From Rhodosporidiobolus odoratus (taxonomy: Eukaryota; Basidiomycota; Microbotryomycetes; Sporidiobolales; Sporidiobolaceae): a stretch of 64,000 nucleotides of DNA. The notes beneath the pieces were generated by a model. That model saw only the letters and a program-made list of their open reading frames with translations, made no database searches and was not told where the DNA came from. Of this stretch, positions 11,603 to 23,885 are shown one piece after another; position 1 is the stretch's first letter; each line of letters opens with the position of its first letter. Both the position numbers and the translations under genes were made by a program. The stretch spans positions 372,001 to 436,000 of the forward strand of contig JAOANU010000001.1 of NCBI GenBank assembly GCA_034387635.1, given 5' to 3'.

Positions 11603-14480
11603 TTAGACAGCCGACTGCCCGACCCTCCCACTCCCCGCTAACCACCCCCAAAATCCTCTTCCTCCTCCTCCTCCCCCTTCCCCTCCTCCCTCCACGTTCC
11701 CATCTTCCGTCCTCCTCTCATACCCCGCCACCCCTGAACCAGGACTCCTCGCCGCCGCCCGTTCCGCCACGAACCTCTGCAAGAGAGCCGCTTGAGCAGG
11801 ATTCAGGGCTGGGAGACGCGAGGTAGAGGAGGAGGAGCCCGGACGGTTGGAGCGGGATTGGGGTTGTGACGAGGAGGAAGAGGGGAGGGAAAAGGCTGAG
11901 AGGGCGTCTTCTAGGATGGTTTCGGCTACGCCCGGGGCGTACATCTACGAGAGTCCAAGGAGATGCACGCGAGGTTGTGAAGGCAAAGGTGGGATGGGAG
12001 AAACGTAAAGCGGAAGGGGAAAGACAAGCAGAAGAAGAAGAAGAGACGAGTCAGCACAGTAATCGAGAGGAGCTACACACACATACAGAGAGAGAAAGGG
12101 TGAGAGAGAAAGAAAGAAAGAAAGAAAAAACGCACATGAGGATCAATCGGATTATAATCCGGAGGTGGTGGACTCCCTCCCGGTCCCCTGCCAAGTCTAT
12201 TCCTTACTCCATCTCCTTCACTTGTCGCTTGCCTTTCCCTCTCCTCCTCATCCTCCTCCTCCTCCACCACCACCTCCTCCTCCTCCGCCTCTTCATCTGT
12301 CAACTGCCCGTCCCCCAACTCCTCCTCATCGTCCTCCACCCTCTCCGGAAACCTATGCAAACTATGCAAAGAAATATCCAGCAACCCAGGCGTAGGGGGA
12401 TTTGCCGGTCCGCTCTGATCGTAATCCTCGTCGTAATCCTCCTCCCCACCACCCAGCTGACCTTCTCGTAACAACCCTTGAGCTTCAGGGTGAGGATGCG
12501 GAGGCGTAATCGTCCTCGAAGAAGTATTCGAGGCCGCAGAGGGTTGACGTGAATGACCGTGACGGAGGGGGGAAGGACGGATTGGGATGGAAGAAGACAG
12601 GGCGGCAGCAGCCGCTGCGGCTGCCGTCTCTGCCGTGATGGAGCCCGATCCTCCGGACCTGGTGTTGCGCGGAGTGGAGGGGGATGGCGAGAAACGACGG
12701 GTCGCGGAGGAGGATGTTGACGGAGATGAGGCGGTGGCGAGGTGATGAGAGTTTGAATGAGGGTGTGTTTGAGCCGGGGCAGGAGGATTCGAAGACGCGC
12801 TCATCTCCCCGACCGCCCTCCCACTCTCAAGTAGCAAACTCCCCCCTTCACTCCCATAAGCCGGCGGAGGTGCCAAAGTTCCCATCATCGGCGCAAGTCC
12901 CCACTTTTTGACATTCGCCTCGATATAAACAAACCCGGCCTGACCCAAATTAACCTGTAGGCTGGCCGGTCCCGTCGATCCGATACAGGGGAAGACGTTG
13001 TGACGGTTGAAGCCGATGAAGGAGTCTCCGAGAGAACGACCGTTGCGGGTGTAGAAGATTGTTCCGGTTCGGGGACGGTAACCGACGCCGAGGACGTCGC
13101 CTTCTGTCAAAGGCGGGCCGTAGGAACGAGAGAGGAAGGGGTGTGAGGCGGAGATGAAGCCGTCCTGTGAATGATAGGCGAGGGAATGCGGCGAGTGGCC
13201 TGCGCGATAGGTTGGGATTTCGAGATGAAGAATCAGTCAGCTGAGGTGAAGACTAGAAGGTGCAGCCAAAAAGAAAGGACTGACCAGGCAACCTGAAACT
13301 CGGATACGGCCTCGTCGCCAACCCAATGCTCACTCCCGTCTCTACCGGCAACTCAAACATCTTGACCTCCCAATAGTAAATCTCATTCAACCTCGGCACG
13401 GGCAAGTTACTCAACACGGAACAAGGTTCTTCTTTCGAAACGCCATCGAGAAAGGTGAGTTCGGTACGTTGAATGACGACGACTGGAGAGGCGGATTCGT
13501 AGTCGGGTTCGAAGGACCAGGCCGAGACGCCTTTTTCCTGGATTGAGAGGAGTTGGGAGAGGGTGATTTCGGACGGTTCAGAGGCGGGTGGGGAGGAGAG
13601 TTGCCAGGCTGCGGACAAGTGTGACCAATGCGTGAGTCAAGACGACGTGGGTAACGAGCTAGTCTCTCCCGTACGAGGACAACCCGGAAAAGAGAAAAGC
13701 AGGGATAGAACCGCGCAGCTCACCTTTCCCCCTCTCATACCCCCTCCGAGTCCCCTCATCCTGCTCCTCCAACCACCTCGCCTCGACTCCCTCAAACCCG
13801 CCTTCCGCACCTCTAAACATTCCCTGAGGATCCGCCATATTGATCGGCCCTCCGGAACCGCCTACTTCGTTTTCTCCATCTAGGAGATGGATGGAGCCGC
13901 GGATGAGGCGACGACGGAGGAGGAGGAGGGTGAGGAGGAGAGTTAGGAAGAGGAGGAGGGTTAGGAGGAGGAGGAGGGGGATGAGGAGGGCGAGGGTCTG
14001 GGTGGTTGGGTAGGGTCGCATGGCATAGAGAGGTTTCAAGAGGGGAAGGGCGTAGGTTGACAGGCGAAAGGAGCGTGAGGGAGGAAAGACCGGAGGTGCG
14101 GACGACAATGAAAGTTGGGAGAAGGATGCAAAGGTCAGAGTCATGTCTCGCCGTCGGTGTGGATGGGAGCGGCAGGCATAGATGCGAGATAGAGTAGGAC
14201 GGACCTGATCCTCTGTCGCGCCCCCTCCGTTGCGTCCGTTTCCACTGGGCAAAGTGCCCTCGCCAGGTCTGGGCAAGTCGTCGGAGGGTGGCCATTGCGG
14301 CCAGGGGTCTTGCTGCTGGAGGTGTTTGGATTGCTGTTGTAGTAGTGACTGCATCTTGTTGACTGCGAGTTGCCTCAACGAGTCTGGCAAGTCGAGTCGA
14401 GGTGAGGGTTGCATTGACGCGAGAGTGGGGGGTTCGGCATCGACAGAGAGGGAGAAGAGGGAGGCAGAAGAAGCGGGCAT
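11603..14480 (-). CDS. SSH4/EAR1-like single-TM SPRY protein with PPxY motifs (Rsp5 adaptor type)
   Basis: Likely endosome/vacuole membrane adaptor that recruits the NEDD4-type ligase Rsp5 to cargo, as Ssh4 and Ear1 do in S. cerevisiae (family knowledge). Exons 14480-13724, 13608-13285, 13199-12136 and 11944-11603 give about 828 residues. Visible: one strongly hydrophobic Leu-rich TM segment near residues 160-190, an RRR stop-transfer flank, then a SPRY domain around residues 270-470 (YYWEVKMFE, GVSIGLATRPYPSFRLPG, GDVLGVGYRPRTGTIFYTRN). The low-complexity tail carries two PPxY motifs, PPAY and PPDY, the expected WW-domain ligands, plus an Ala run and acidic runs. Start is the ATG before ASSASLFSLS; an in-frame upstream ATG at 14597 is less likely. 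The first exon holds possible splice signals (gtccgt near 14200), so an extra intron before the TM segment cannot be excluded. Confidence 0.85.
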
Positions 14481-14833
14481 GGCCACTGGGTGTTTCCGAG
14501 AGTAGAGTGTGTGCTCTTGTGGGTGTTTACGCAGGGTTACGGGTGAGAATGGGGGAGAGGGAACTGCGCCACCTCGCAAGACAGGAGAACAACTCAAACC
14601 TCAGTTTGAGACTTTTCTCGTTTGATTTCCATGTGACCGCGGGGCTAACTTACGGGCAGTTCAAAGTCTACTTCAAGCTTGTTTCCCCTTCTTGACGAAG
14701 TGTCGACGATCTTGACGCTCCCCCCTGTGGTTGAATCTTGACTTGTTGGCTCACCTCAGCTCCTCCCCTTCCCTCTTTGCTCGCTCATTCCACCTCGACT
14801 AGTCCACTTGTACCCCCTCATAACTTGACTGGC
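14481..14833. promoter_or_regulatory. Divergent promoter between SSH4-like and AP-1 genes
   Basis: 353 bases separate the start codons of the minus-strand SPRY gene and the plus-strand bZIP gene, so both promoters must lie here or overlap transcribed leaders. I did not find a convincing TATA box or named binding site. Confidence 0.5.
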
Positions 14834-17266
14834 ATGGACACCTGGGACACACTCAACCCACAAGCACCTCAGGACTGTCAGTCATGTCTCCCCCTTCTCT
14901 CCCCCTCCCCTCTCGCTTCTCCCTCGTCAGCCTCCCGACACAACCACACTAACTCATCCTCCTCTCTGGTTCGACTACAGACCTGGCCAGTCTCACAAAC
15001 TTCCTAGATGGGACTGGCTCAGCACCTTCACCCTTCGATCCAGACTCGTTCGACGTAACCGCTTATACGACCCACCTGACGGGAACCAACTCGAAAACCC
15101 CTTTCTCCTCCTCCGCCTTTCCCTCTTACGACCCCAACCTCTTCGCATCCTCAGCAAGCGACCTCCAAGTCAACCCCTCCCTCCTCGGCGCCTACCCTCC
15201 TCTCGGTGGAGCAAATCGAGCAGCACGAGGCTTGAACGCGAACGCCAACGAACCCTCTTCTCCCGAACTCACCTCTGCCTCGTCGTCCGGCGACTCGCCC
15301 GCCTCGTCCGCTGCCGTAGAGATGCAGCAGCACTCTCCAGTCGAACCCAACGGTGCAGGGTCAGGGTCAGCGTCGAGGGCAAGGTCGACTCCAAGGAAGG
15401 TTTCAGGTGCGAGTGGAGGTGGCGGTGGAGGTACCGCGCTGGTCAACGTGAACGGGAATGGGCACGAGAAGAGGAAGAACCCGGCCCAAGGGAACGGGGC
15501 TGTCAAGGACAGGAAGAGCAGCGATGGACATCATAGTCATGCGACTGGGGTGGATGGCGAACTGGAGCGAAGTGTGTCTCCCTCTTTCCGCATACCTTGG
15601 TCACAGTGCAGCATCGCTGATGATGACGTTTACACACAGGTGAGTCTCCCGAGGCGCCGGGTAAAGGCGGCAAGGGTAAGACGACCGAGAGGAGGAAGGC
15701 GCAGAACCGTCAGGCCCAGAGGAATTTCAGGGAGAGGAAAGAGAAGGTTCGTCTTTTCCGATCTACCCGCCTGGTTATCGTTGCGCTCAGCTCACCCCTC
15801 GTTTCCCTCCCTTCTCTCGCTTGCCGGGCCGCCTTCCTCGCCCTGACCTACCCCTACTGTTCTCTCGCCGCCTCACCTTACTCCCACCGCAATAGCACCT
15901 GAAAGACCTCGAAATCCGCGTCCTCGAGCTCGAGACCGCCAGCGAAACCCAAGCGACAGAGAACAGCGCGCTCAAAGCCCTTCTCGAGCAACTCCGATCG
16001 GAGAATGCCCGACTCAAAGTCTTTGAATCGGCCTTTACCTTCACACCGCCGATGAGTGAAGGACAACCGCAGCAGCAAGGGATGCCGCAGAACCCGGCGT
16101 TTGTTGGGTTGCCTAGTTTGCCGAGCGTGCCCGGGTCGGCGCCTCAGGGAGAGATGGCTCGGGTCGGTGGAAATGGCGGAAAGGTGTTTGAGGCAGAGAA
16201 GCCTCCCACCCCGCCTACTGCTCAGGACGAGCTAGACGACATCCATGGCGCCTCGGGCGACGGGTTCAAGTTTGACACTTCGGGCCTTACGTTTGGCTTG
16301 TCGCCTCTGCCCTCTCAGCAGCAGCAGCAACAGCAGCAACAGCCGGACGATCTGTTTGCTTCGTTCACCCTCCCTTCGCCTCCGTCAACTACGACCTCGA
16401 GCGCGGCCATGTCGCCCGCTTCGATAGCCGGCGTCAACCAATTCACAGCCTACCGCGATCCGCTCGCCGCTCTCTCCTCTGTCGCAAACCCCGGTATTTC
16501 GACCTTTGCCGACTTGGACGCTCTCTTCGGAGTTGAAGTCGCACCCTCGCCAGCCGTCTCTGCATCTTCGGCGGGAGCTGTATCGCTAGACGATCAATTG
16601 GCCGCGTTCCTCGCTCCCTCTCCGCCTGCTCTGCAAGGCTCCATGTCTTCTGGACCGTCGTCTGCAATCTCCTCGCCACCTTCACACCTTCCTCTCGGTG
16701 CCTCTCCATCCATGTTCTCCTCCCTCCTCCCCGCCGGTTCTCCCAGCCTTCAGCCTCAAACGAATGCCTTCTCCCCCCCCTCCTCCTCCTCCTCCTCCTC
16801 GAACCCCGCAGCAACCGCAGCCGAACCCTCCCCACCCCTCTCCTCGACTTCCTCCCTCTCGGCCGCTCAAGCCATGGCAGGAAGTGGAGAAGGACATGTT
16901 TGTGCTTTGATTAAGGGATTGGCGGAGAGGAAGAATCAGGTTAAGGCGGTGGGGATGGGCAGGGATACGGCGCTTGGGGCTGGGAGTGGGACTGGGGCTG
17001 GGGTGGGGGGGGGGGGAGAAGTATGAGTTTGATTTGGATGGATTGTGCTCCGAGTATGTTTTCTTTCTCTTTCTCTTTCTCTTTCTCTTTCTTGTTTCAG
17101 AAGGAGAGACACATCACTGACTTTGCCGCGCTTCTGTTTCCGTGTGCGCTCGCTCTATAGGATGAAAGCCAAAGCGACGTGTCAAGAAGCGGCTCGTCAG
17201 GCGCTCAAGAGTGCAATGGCCGAAGATGCGGCGGCGAGTAGGGCGAGTTATCCTCGACAACTCTGA
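14834..17266 (+). CDS. AP-1-like bZIP transcription factor (Yap1/Pap1 type), with an apparent 1-nt frameshift
   Basis: Redox-sensing nuclear transcription factor of the Yap1/Pap1 class. Exons: 14834-14876, 14981-15571, 15640-15746, 15896-17053 and 17161-17266. The basic region RRKAQNRQAQRNFRERKEK is classical for fungal AP-1, and the next exon starts a leucine zipper (HLKDLEIRVLELE). Ser/Pro/Gln-rich regions follow, with a Gln run near 16317-16345. The last two exons encode LCSEMKAKATC, which matches the Yap1 C-terminal cysteine-rich domain pattern CSExxxKAxC (nine-residue Cys spacing), with a further Cys at GHVCALIKG upstream. In exon 4 a run of 12 G (17005-17016) puts the CRD out of frame with the bZIP part; the bZIP frame stops at 17024-17026. 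A run of 11 (or 14) would join them. Intron 4 contains a TTTCTC repeat (17060-17095). Confidence 0.85.
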
Positions 17267-18333
17267 TGCGGATCACCTCTCTCCTTGTCCTTGTCCCTTC
17301 TGCCTTCCTTTGTCTCCTCTCCTCCTCCCTCTTCTGACGTTTTGACTCGGTTTCTTCTCTTCTGCTCTGTGCGATTTCTTCCTCGTGTGTATGCATGTGT
17401 GTGTGTGAGTGTGGTTCTGTTGCTACTTTCCCCTTTTGTTTTTTTTTTTTCGCTCACGACCAGTGTAATCTTTTGTAGCCTATGTGCACTCACTCTCGTG
17501 CTCTCGCTCTTTCTCTTTGTCTTCTGGTTCGGGAGAATGACACGGACGAGACAAAAGAGAAGAAAAAAGAAGAAAGGGAACAGAGCCTCGCGTGCGTCGC
17601 AGTCATCTGCTCACTGCGAGCACGAGAGCTGTACGCGCAGAGCTAGGTTTTAGGTACAGCAGAGCAGAGAAAGAGCTGCTGAGTGGAACGGACGGAAGTC
17701 CCGCGTCCGGAGTTTGAACAAGGTTCAAGACCTATTTTTTCTTTTTATTTTTCATTTTCAGTTTCGCTCGGTCGCGACGCTTTCATATCCTGCTGATTCT
17801 CTTGCGCACCAGCGCGAACGACACAAGCGAAGCAGCACTCGAGCCCTTGCCCTACAGGAGAGAGGGATTCGCTCGACCCCCCTTCCCTTGGGCCCTTCCC
17901 GTCACCTCGCCTCCACGCCGCCCTCGCGTCCGCATTCAACCTCACACCTCAGCTAAACGACACCTTCGGGTACGCGCACGACCACATCAGCGCTGCCAGT
18001 CGAGAGCAGACTACGCAGTCCACAACGAAGAGGTAGCACACGTCGCGCGTTCCCTCTCCCCTTCTTTTCTCAAGTCTCCTCAATTCACCACCACCACCAC
18101 CACTCCCACATCTCGACCTCAACACCACGAACTACCCGCACGACATCCTCCGCTGGCTGGTCTACTCAAATACCGTTACACGCTCGCTCTCGCTCACTAG
18201 GTCACTATCGCCCGACCGTGACCGTGACGCCAACCCACCTCGACAGACTCCTCCTCCGCAACCGCCTCCCTCCTCCTCCTCCGCTCGTCCCCTTTCTTCG
18301 TTCCCCTACGCCTGATTCCATAAGCAGCGAGGA
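17267..18333. other. Intergenic region, AP-1 3' end to LIM-RhoGAP start
   Basis: 1067 bases between two plus-strand genes. It is CT-rich in its first third and CA/GC-rich toward the next start. ORFs here lack codon or domain support and look random. Presumed to be 3' UTR plus promoter and long leader. Confidence 0.55.
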
Positions 18334-21300
18334 ATGGAGCACTCTCATCATCACCAGGAGCAACATCAAGCGCACGAAGGACCCTCGACCGTTCCACTCG
18401 CGACAGTCGGGAACGGGGAGGTGGGGATTGGAAATGGCACAGGAATGGTGGCGGGGGAGCAGGGGGAGGGTCCGGTGGCTTGCAATGGTGCGTCTCTCGG
18501 TCACTCCACGTTGCGGGCGCGCGAGGACGACGGAAGGAGGGGAGGAGGAAGATTACCTCACCCTTTTTCCCTTTCCTTCCTGCCCGCCTGAACCTTACGC
18601 CTGCCGCTCTGAGCAGCCGGGTGGGTGCTGACGCCCAATCTCATTGCTGGAAACACACAGCGTGCAAGCAAGGGTTGGATGAGACGCTCGATAACACGGT
18701 GGTTAGCTTTGGGAAGTACCTCTTTCAGTATGTTGTTTCGCTGTTCTCCCTACACCCTTTCGCTGCAAGAACCTCACGTACGGTAGTGCGCTGACGCGCT
18801 CTGCTTGTACTCTTCCTCACCGTTGTATTTGTCCTACGTAGCGTGGACTGCTTGTGCGTTCTCTTCTGCCTCTTTTTCTGAAGCCTGCTTCTGACCCGTC
18901 ACTCGCTTAATCCTCCTTTATGGTCCTATTCTCGACTCTTCGCTTGTCTAGCCGATGCGCCAAATGCCATAACCTCGTCGAGCACAACACCAACCTCCTC
19001 CTCCTCTCGGATGGTTCGCCCGTTTGCGAGAACTGCTCGTACATTTGCAGTGTGTGTCAGAAGCCGATACACAATGAGGCGATTGTCACGGGTGCGTCGG
19101 CCATTCGCCTTCTGTTTCTCCTGTCTCGCCGTCTCTGCCTTTGTCGAAGCTGACGACGCATCGCATTGCCCGCCTTCCTTCCAATCCGCCCTTCGTGACG
19201 TTCGACGCTACCCCCGCTCACGCACCCGTTTCTTGCACAGGTGACGAGTCCTATCACGCCGACTGCTTCCGCTGCCGGTCCTGCTCAAACAAAATCGAAG
19301 AGCTGATCTTTGCCAAAACGAACCAAGGCATCTGGTGCATGTCGTGTCACAACGAGCGCGTAGCTCGAACGCGAAAACACGCCGAGGCGAAACGGAACAG
19401 GCAGGCAAAGAAGGAGGGAGGGTCGTCTTCGAAAAGCGAGCGGGAACGAAGCGGGAGTGGGAGGAGTAGAGATCATCGGGAGCGGGAGAAGGATAGGGAA
19501 AAGACGGGCGAAGTTCCTGACGTCCCCTCGCTACCTCTCTCCCATTCCAACAGCCAAGACGGATCCATTCGCCCTCTTCCCCCTTCACCGGCTCCGCCTT
19601 TCGCTCGAGACAACTCTTCCTTTGACGGGACCGGTGAACCTCCGCATCGCCGCATTCAGACTTCTCCTGGCGAAGCCCCTCGTCATGCTCCGCCTTATCC
19701 TCTCCCTCCCTCGCATTCTTCTCAATCTGTCATGTCACTCGCAACTTCCCCCTCCGGTCGACCTACGACCCCCCTCTCCCTCTCCGCAGCAGCGCAACAT
19801 CACAGCCGAACGCCGAGTCAGCTCTCAGACTACAACTCGGGGATGAGCGGCGGCGAAGGAGCACGAGAAGGAGGAATCCGACGAACGAGCACCTCGCACC
19901 TCCGACAGGAGTTCGGCGCCACTTCTACCAACGGTGGCGATCACTCTCGACGACCCAGTCGAGATTCTCTTCCTCGAACTGGAACGGAAGGGGAACAAAG
20001 AGATTTTCAACCTTACCCTTTGCCTGAATCTCCTCGACCTACCGGTCCGCTGTCTCCCACGTTCTCGGATGGACAGTTGGCGAGTGTTACAAGTCGGAAT
20101 GGGAGTTTGTCGGCGCCTTCTGGGCCTCCTGTTATCGCGTCTGGAGGGGGCGGAGAAGGGGATCGAAGAGCGGCAAATCGAAGGTCGGGGTTCTATGGCC
20201 TGGGACAACGACCGAGCATCAGTGGAGAAGAAGGAGGATCAGCGGGAGGGAGGTCGGCGAGTCCCACTCCAACTTCGGCGACGCAGCAAGGACAGGATGC
20301 GACACTACCTGTTGTCGTCCCTCGATCGCCTTCCTCCGAAACTCCCCCTCCCCCAGCGCCGGGACCAGATCAACACTCCTTCCTCCCCGACCTGCATCAA
20401 TCCATGTCTTTCTATGATCCCGATACGCTTCTCTTCCTAAACCACGTCGGATCCGCTCCACCTTCTCCCAAACTCGGCTCAAAAGCCGCCGCAGCCGCAT
20501 CGACAAGTAAAGCTCTTCCTGAGCTGGCGCTTAACCTTGCTCCCGGCGGTGGATTGGGAGCAGGTGATGCGTTGGAGGACGGGGATCAAGCGATGGAACG
20601 ACTCTCACCATCGCCGGGTCCAATCGATATAAGCGGTGGCGAAAGCGGAGCCGAATCCGGCGGAGACGGAGGGGACTTCGGAGTCCCCAACGGTCGAACA
20701 GGAGAGGGGGATGTCGCTCGCAAAGTTAGAGAGAGTCTGCATCTTGCGAGAGGGGCCAAGGCGAGGAACAGTGAGGGAGCGGGGGAACCGATCCCTGGTG
20801 CGCTGGATGTTGAGTTGGTTGAGATGTTGTTGAAGGAGTTGGAGGAGACTAAGAGAGAGATGAAGGAGCTGAGGGGGAAGTATAACGCTTTTCGGGTATG
20901 TCGCGTTCATCTCTCTTCTTGTCTGTTTGCCTACCCTGTTCTGAATTTTGCTCACCCTTGCATGCTTCTGTACAGCGCGCCTCCCGAACCGCCTTCGAGG
21001 GATTCTCCATGGCCCGAGAAGAATACGACAAAGAAGTCGCCGCTCGACGCGATACCGAACGTCAAATGGAACAGCTTCGAAGCAAGTTCATCGAACAGGC
21101 GAGACGGCTCGCTCAGGTCGATCAGGAGCAACGGACCGCTGAGAACCTCAAGAGGCAGAGTAAGGATCTGAGGAATTCGGTGGTGGGCATGGAGAAGCAT
21201 TTGAGTCAGCTCAAGGCGGAGGTTGCGTTGTCTACGGCGCAGATTGCTGAGTTGGCGACGCTGGGGAAGGAAGAGTACGCCAATTCTTCCTCGCTCCGGA

Positions 21301-23200
21301 GCTTTTCCACACGTACGCAGGCTGACCTGCCGTCCTTTGCTTTTCGCCTTCCTCCACAGCACCAAAGCCGCCGACCGGAACTCGGTTCCTTCCGCCGTGC
21401 AGGACGAAGTCGCCGAAGCGCTCAACGATCGGCTCGAAGCCATCAAAGACGCTCACCGAGACGAAGTCAACGCCCTCATCGCCCAACGGGACGATCTCTT
21501 GCGCGAAGTCTCCGACCTGAAGCAAACCCGCGACGCCTACGTCGAGGAGGCAAATGCCTTGTCTAGCCAAAACCTCTCCCTTGTCGAAAAGAACGCCGAT
21601 GCGACCCGACAGCTCGATCAGCTGCAGGAGTCGCTGACCAGGATGCACCTCATGTCTTCCAAGAACGCCGTGTCCGTCAACGGAAGAAGCGGATCTGGGC
21701 ACGGCCACACTCCGTCACTCGCTTCGCTTCCGTCCCCTCTACCGCCAAACAGCAGCACCTCCACCCGTTCTCCGCTCGCCACCGCTCGCGTGATCGGCTC
21801 TCCCACCGACGTTCACTCGCTCAATCTCAACGATTCCTTCCGCTTCGCCAAGCCTGAAGCTGTCTCGGTCGAAGTCCAGTCTCGGAACAAGTTCAAGTGG
21901 GGCAAAGGGAAGAGCGATACGAATAAGGCAAGTCAGCATTTACCGCCTGTACCGGTCGGGGCGAGGAGTCCAGTACCGCCCAGAGCAGGCAGCGTGGACA
22001 ACACGGCGGGAGGAAGCGGAGTTAGGCAGCATGCATTCCAGCAGACTAGCATCCTTCGGCCCGTGCGCTGTGACTATTGTGGCGATAAGATGTGGGGTTT
22101 GAACGAAGTACGGTGTACTGGTGCGTGTTCTCCCATCGAGTCTATTTCCTTCTCGCACACAGTGTTCTCGCTTACACCTGCTCTTCGTTCGCCGATGCAG
22201 GGTGCGGCTCTTACGCTCACGCCAAATGCGCCGGCTACCTCCTCAGCGGCTGTCACCCTGGTGGTCAGTCGTCGTCGCCCGCAGCAGACGAGACCCTCAA
22301 CTTCACGCCGACTGGTCCGCCGATGTTCGGGAACGACCTCGTCTCGCAGGCGATGACGGAGGGTCGGGACATCCCTACGGTAGTTGCCAAGTGTATTGAG
22401 GCGGTCGAGGCTTACGGTTCGTCGCGCTTCCCTTGAGTCTTTCTACCCGCCCACCGTTGGCAGCGTTGACCATTCTTGTTTCTGTAGGAATGGCCTACGA
22501 AGGCATCTACCGCAAGACCGGCGGCATGGGCCAAACCAAGCTCATCACTCAGTACTTTGAGCGAGGGCAGGACTTTGACCTGCAGGATCGGGACAAGTTC
22601 AACGACATTGCCGCCATTACGTCGTGCATGAAGAATTACTTCCGGTCGTTGCCCGTGCCGCTGTTCACGCATGACTTGCATGAGGAGTTTGTCGCGGCTG
22701 CCGGTGCGTGCCCTTCTTTCTTTGCTGCGGGTCTGACCCTGGGGGTACAGGCCGGAGCTGACACACGTCGGCAACTGCAGAAATGTCGGACAGCGAAAAG
22801 CGCGTCAAAGGTATCGAGCAGGCTTTGTACAAGCTCCCGCCAATCCACTTCCACACTGCTCGCCTCCTCTTCCAGCATCTCAACCGGTGCGACCTCTCAC
22901 TCCAATTTGCACGATGTGGTGGCTGTACTGATCCCCTGCATCTCTCTTGCAGCATCAAAACTCTCTCGGTCGAGAACAAGATGACTTCCGCCAACCTCGG
23001 TGTCGTCTTCGGTCGTACGTCTCTTTCTTACCCTTTCCGTCTTCAGACAAGTAACGTTTCGTCATAATGCCACAGCGACTGTCCTCCGCTCGCCTATTCC
23101 CGCTCGTGAATGGTCCGACATGGGACCCAAAGCCAAAATCGTCGAAATCCTCTGTGATCATGCCGAACCTCTATTCTCTCACCCGTACCCTCCTGCTTAG
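18334..23200 (+). CDS. LIM-LIM-coiled coil-C1-RhoGAP protein
   Basis: GTPase-activating protein for Rho/Cdc42-type GTPases, probably in polarity or cell-wall control (Rga/Lrg-type architecture; inference). Twelve exons: 18334-18487, 18661-18727, 18842-18853, 18952-19091, 19241-20895, 20976-21274, 21360-22120, 22201-22416, 22488-22703, 22781-22886, 22953-23011 and 23076-23200, giving about 1269 residues. LIM1 and LIM2 lie near residues 50-165 (CNAC, HVDCFRCAKC, CSVCQKP, HADCFRCRSC). A 500-residue Ser/Pro-rich linker follows, then a coiled coil (about 690-900). A C1 zinc domain lies near 1000-1050 (HAFQQ, CDYCGDKMWG, CGSYAHAKC), and RhoGAP near 1060-1265 with arginine finger GIYRKTGG and KMTSANLGVVF. 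Exon 3 is a 12-nt microexon whose loss would remove the LIM1 zinc ligands HVDC. The start ATG lies 48 codons before LIM1. Confidence 0.92.
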
Positions 23201-23885
23201 ACCCCTTCCACCTCTTTCGGCGTTCTCCCTCTATCGCCTGCTCCCTCAGCTCTGTGCGTCACCCACCTCGCCCGTCTGTTCGGTATACCTCTTCCAGTCT
23301 GTGGACGCCCCTCAACGATGCATGCCTTTTATTCCTTCATCAGTATTGCCTTTCTCTGTTCCATGTTCACTCATTATCTTGGTCGTGCCTTTGTTCTATT
23401 CTCTTTTCGTTGTTTCGCTTTGACGTCTATTGGCCCGCTCTCACTTTGCTGTCGTCATCTTTCCTTTGAATACCCTTCTTTTCTCTTCTTCCTCTGGATA
23501 CCCCTCGATTACTTGACGTACCGCTCATGGCAGGTAGTATGTGGACCTGCAAACAGAGTGCACTTGCAGCCAGCCTGTGGCCGCGACGAGCGCGGCCCAG
23601 CGGGTGAGGCTGATTGTGAGGAGATTCAGTTGAGAAGGTCAAGTTTTCAGCTGCGGCCGGGGGAGACCTGTACAGGCAGCGCGGCCAAGATCCGCACGCC
23701 AAGCTGGGGGGGTAGCTGATCTGATGGGCGACCCGAGAGTAGGAGAGAGAGCCGAGGGACAAGCCGAGCAATCAGCCGTTCTGGTCGTCTTCGCCACGAC
23801 TGATCCGCTCCGCGGACCCGTCGGAATCCACTCTCGCCTCTCGTTCTTGCACTTTGTAATCGCCACCGCTGTCGTACATCAAGCC
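23201..23885. other. Intergenic region, RhoGAP to PSD
   Basis: 685 bases between two plus-strand genes; the first half is pyrimidine-rich and looks like 3' UTR. No gene, RNA or repeat is supported. Confidence 0.55.

Noticed and set aside
17285..17653. 122-codon ORF after the AP-1 gene
   Set aside because: Composition reflects a CT-rich 3' UTR; no start context, motif or splice support.
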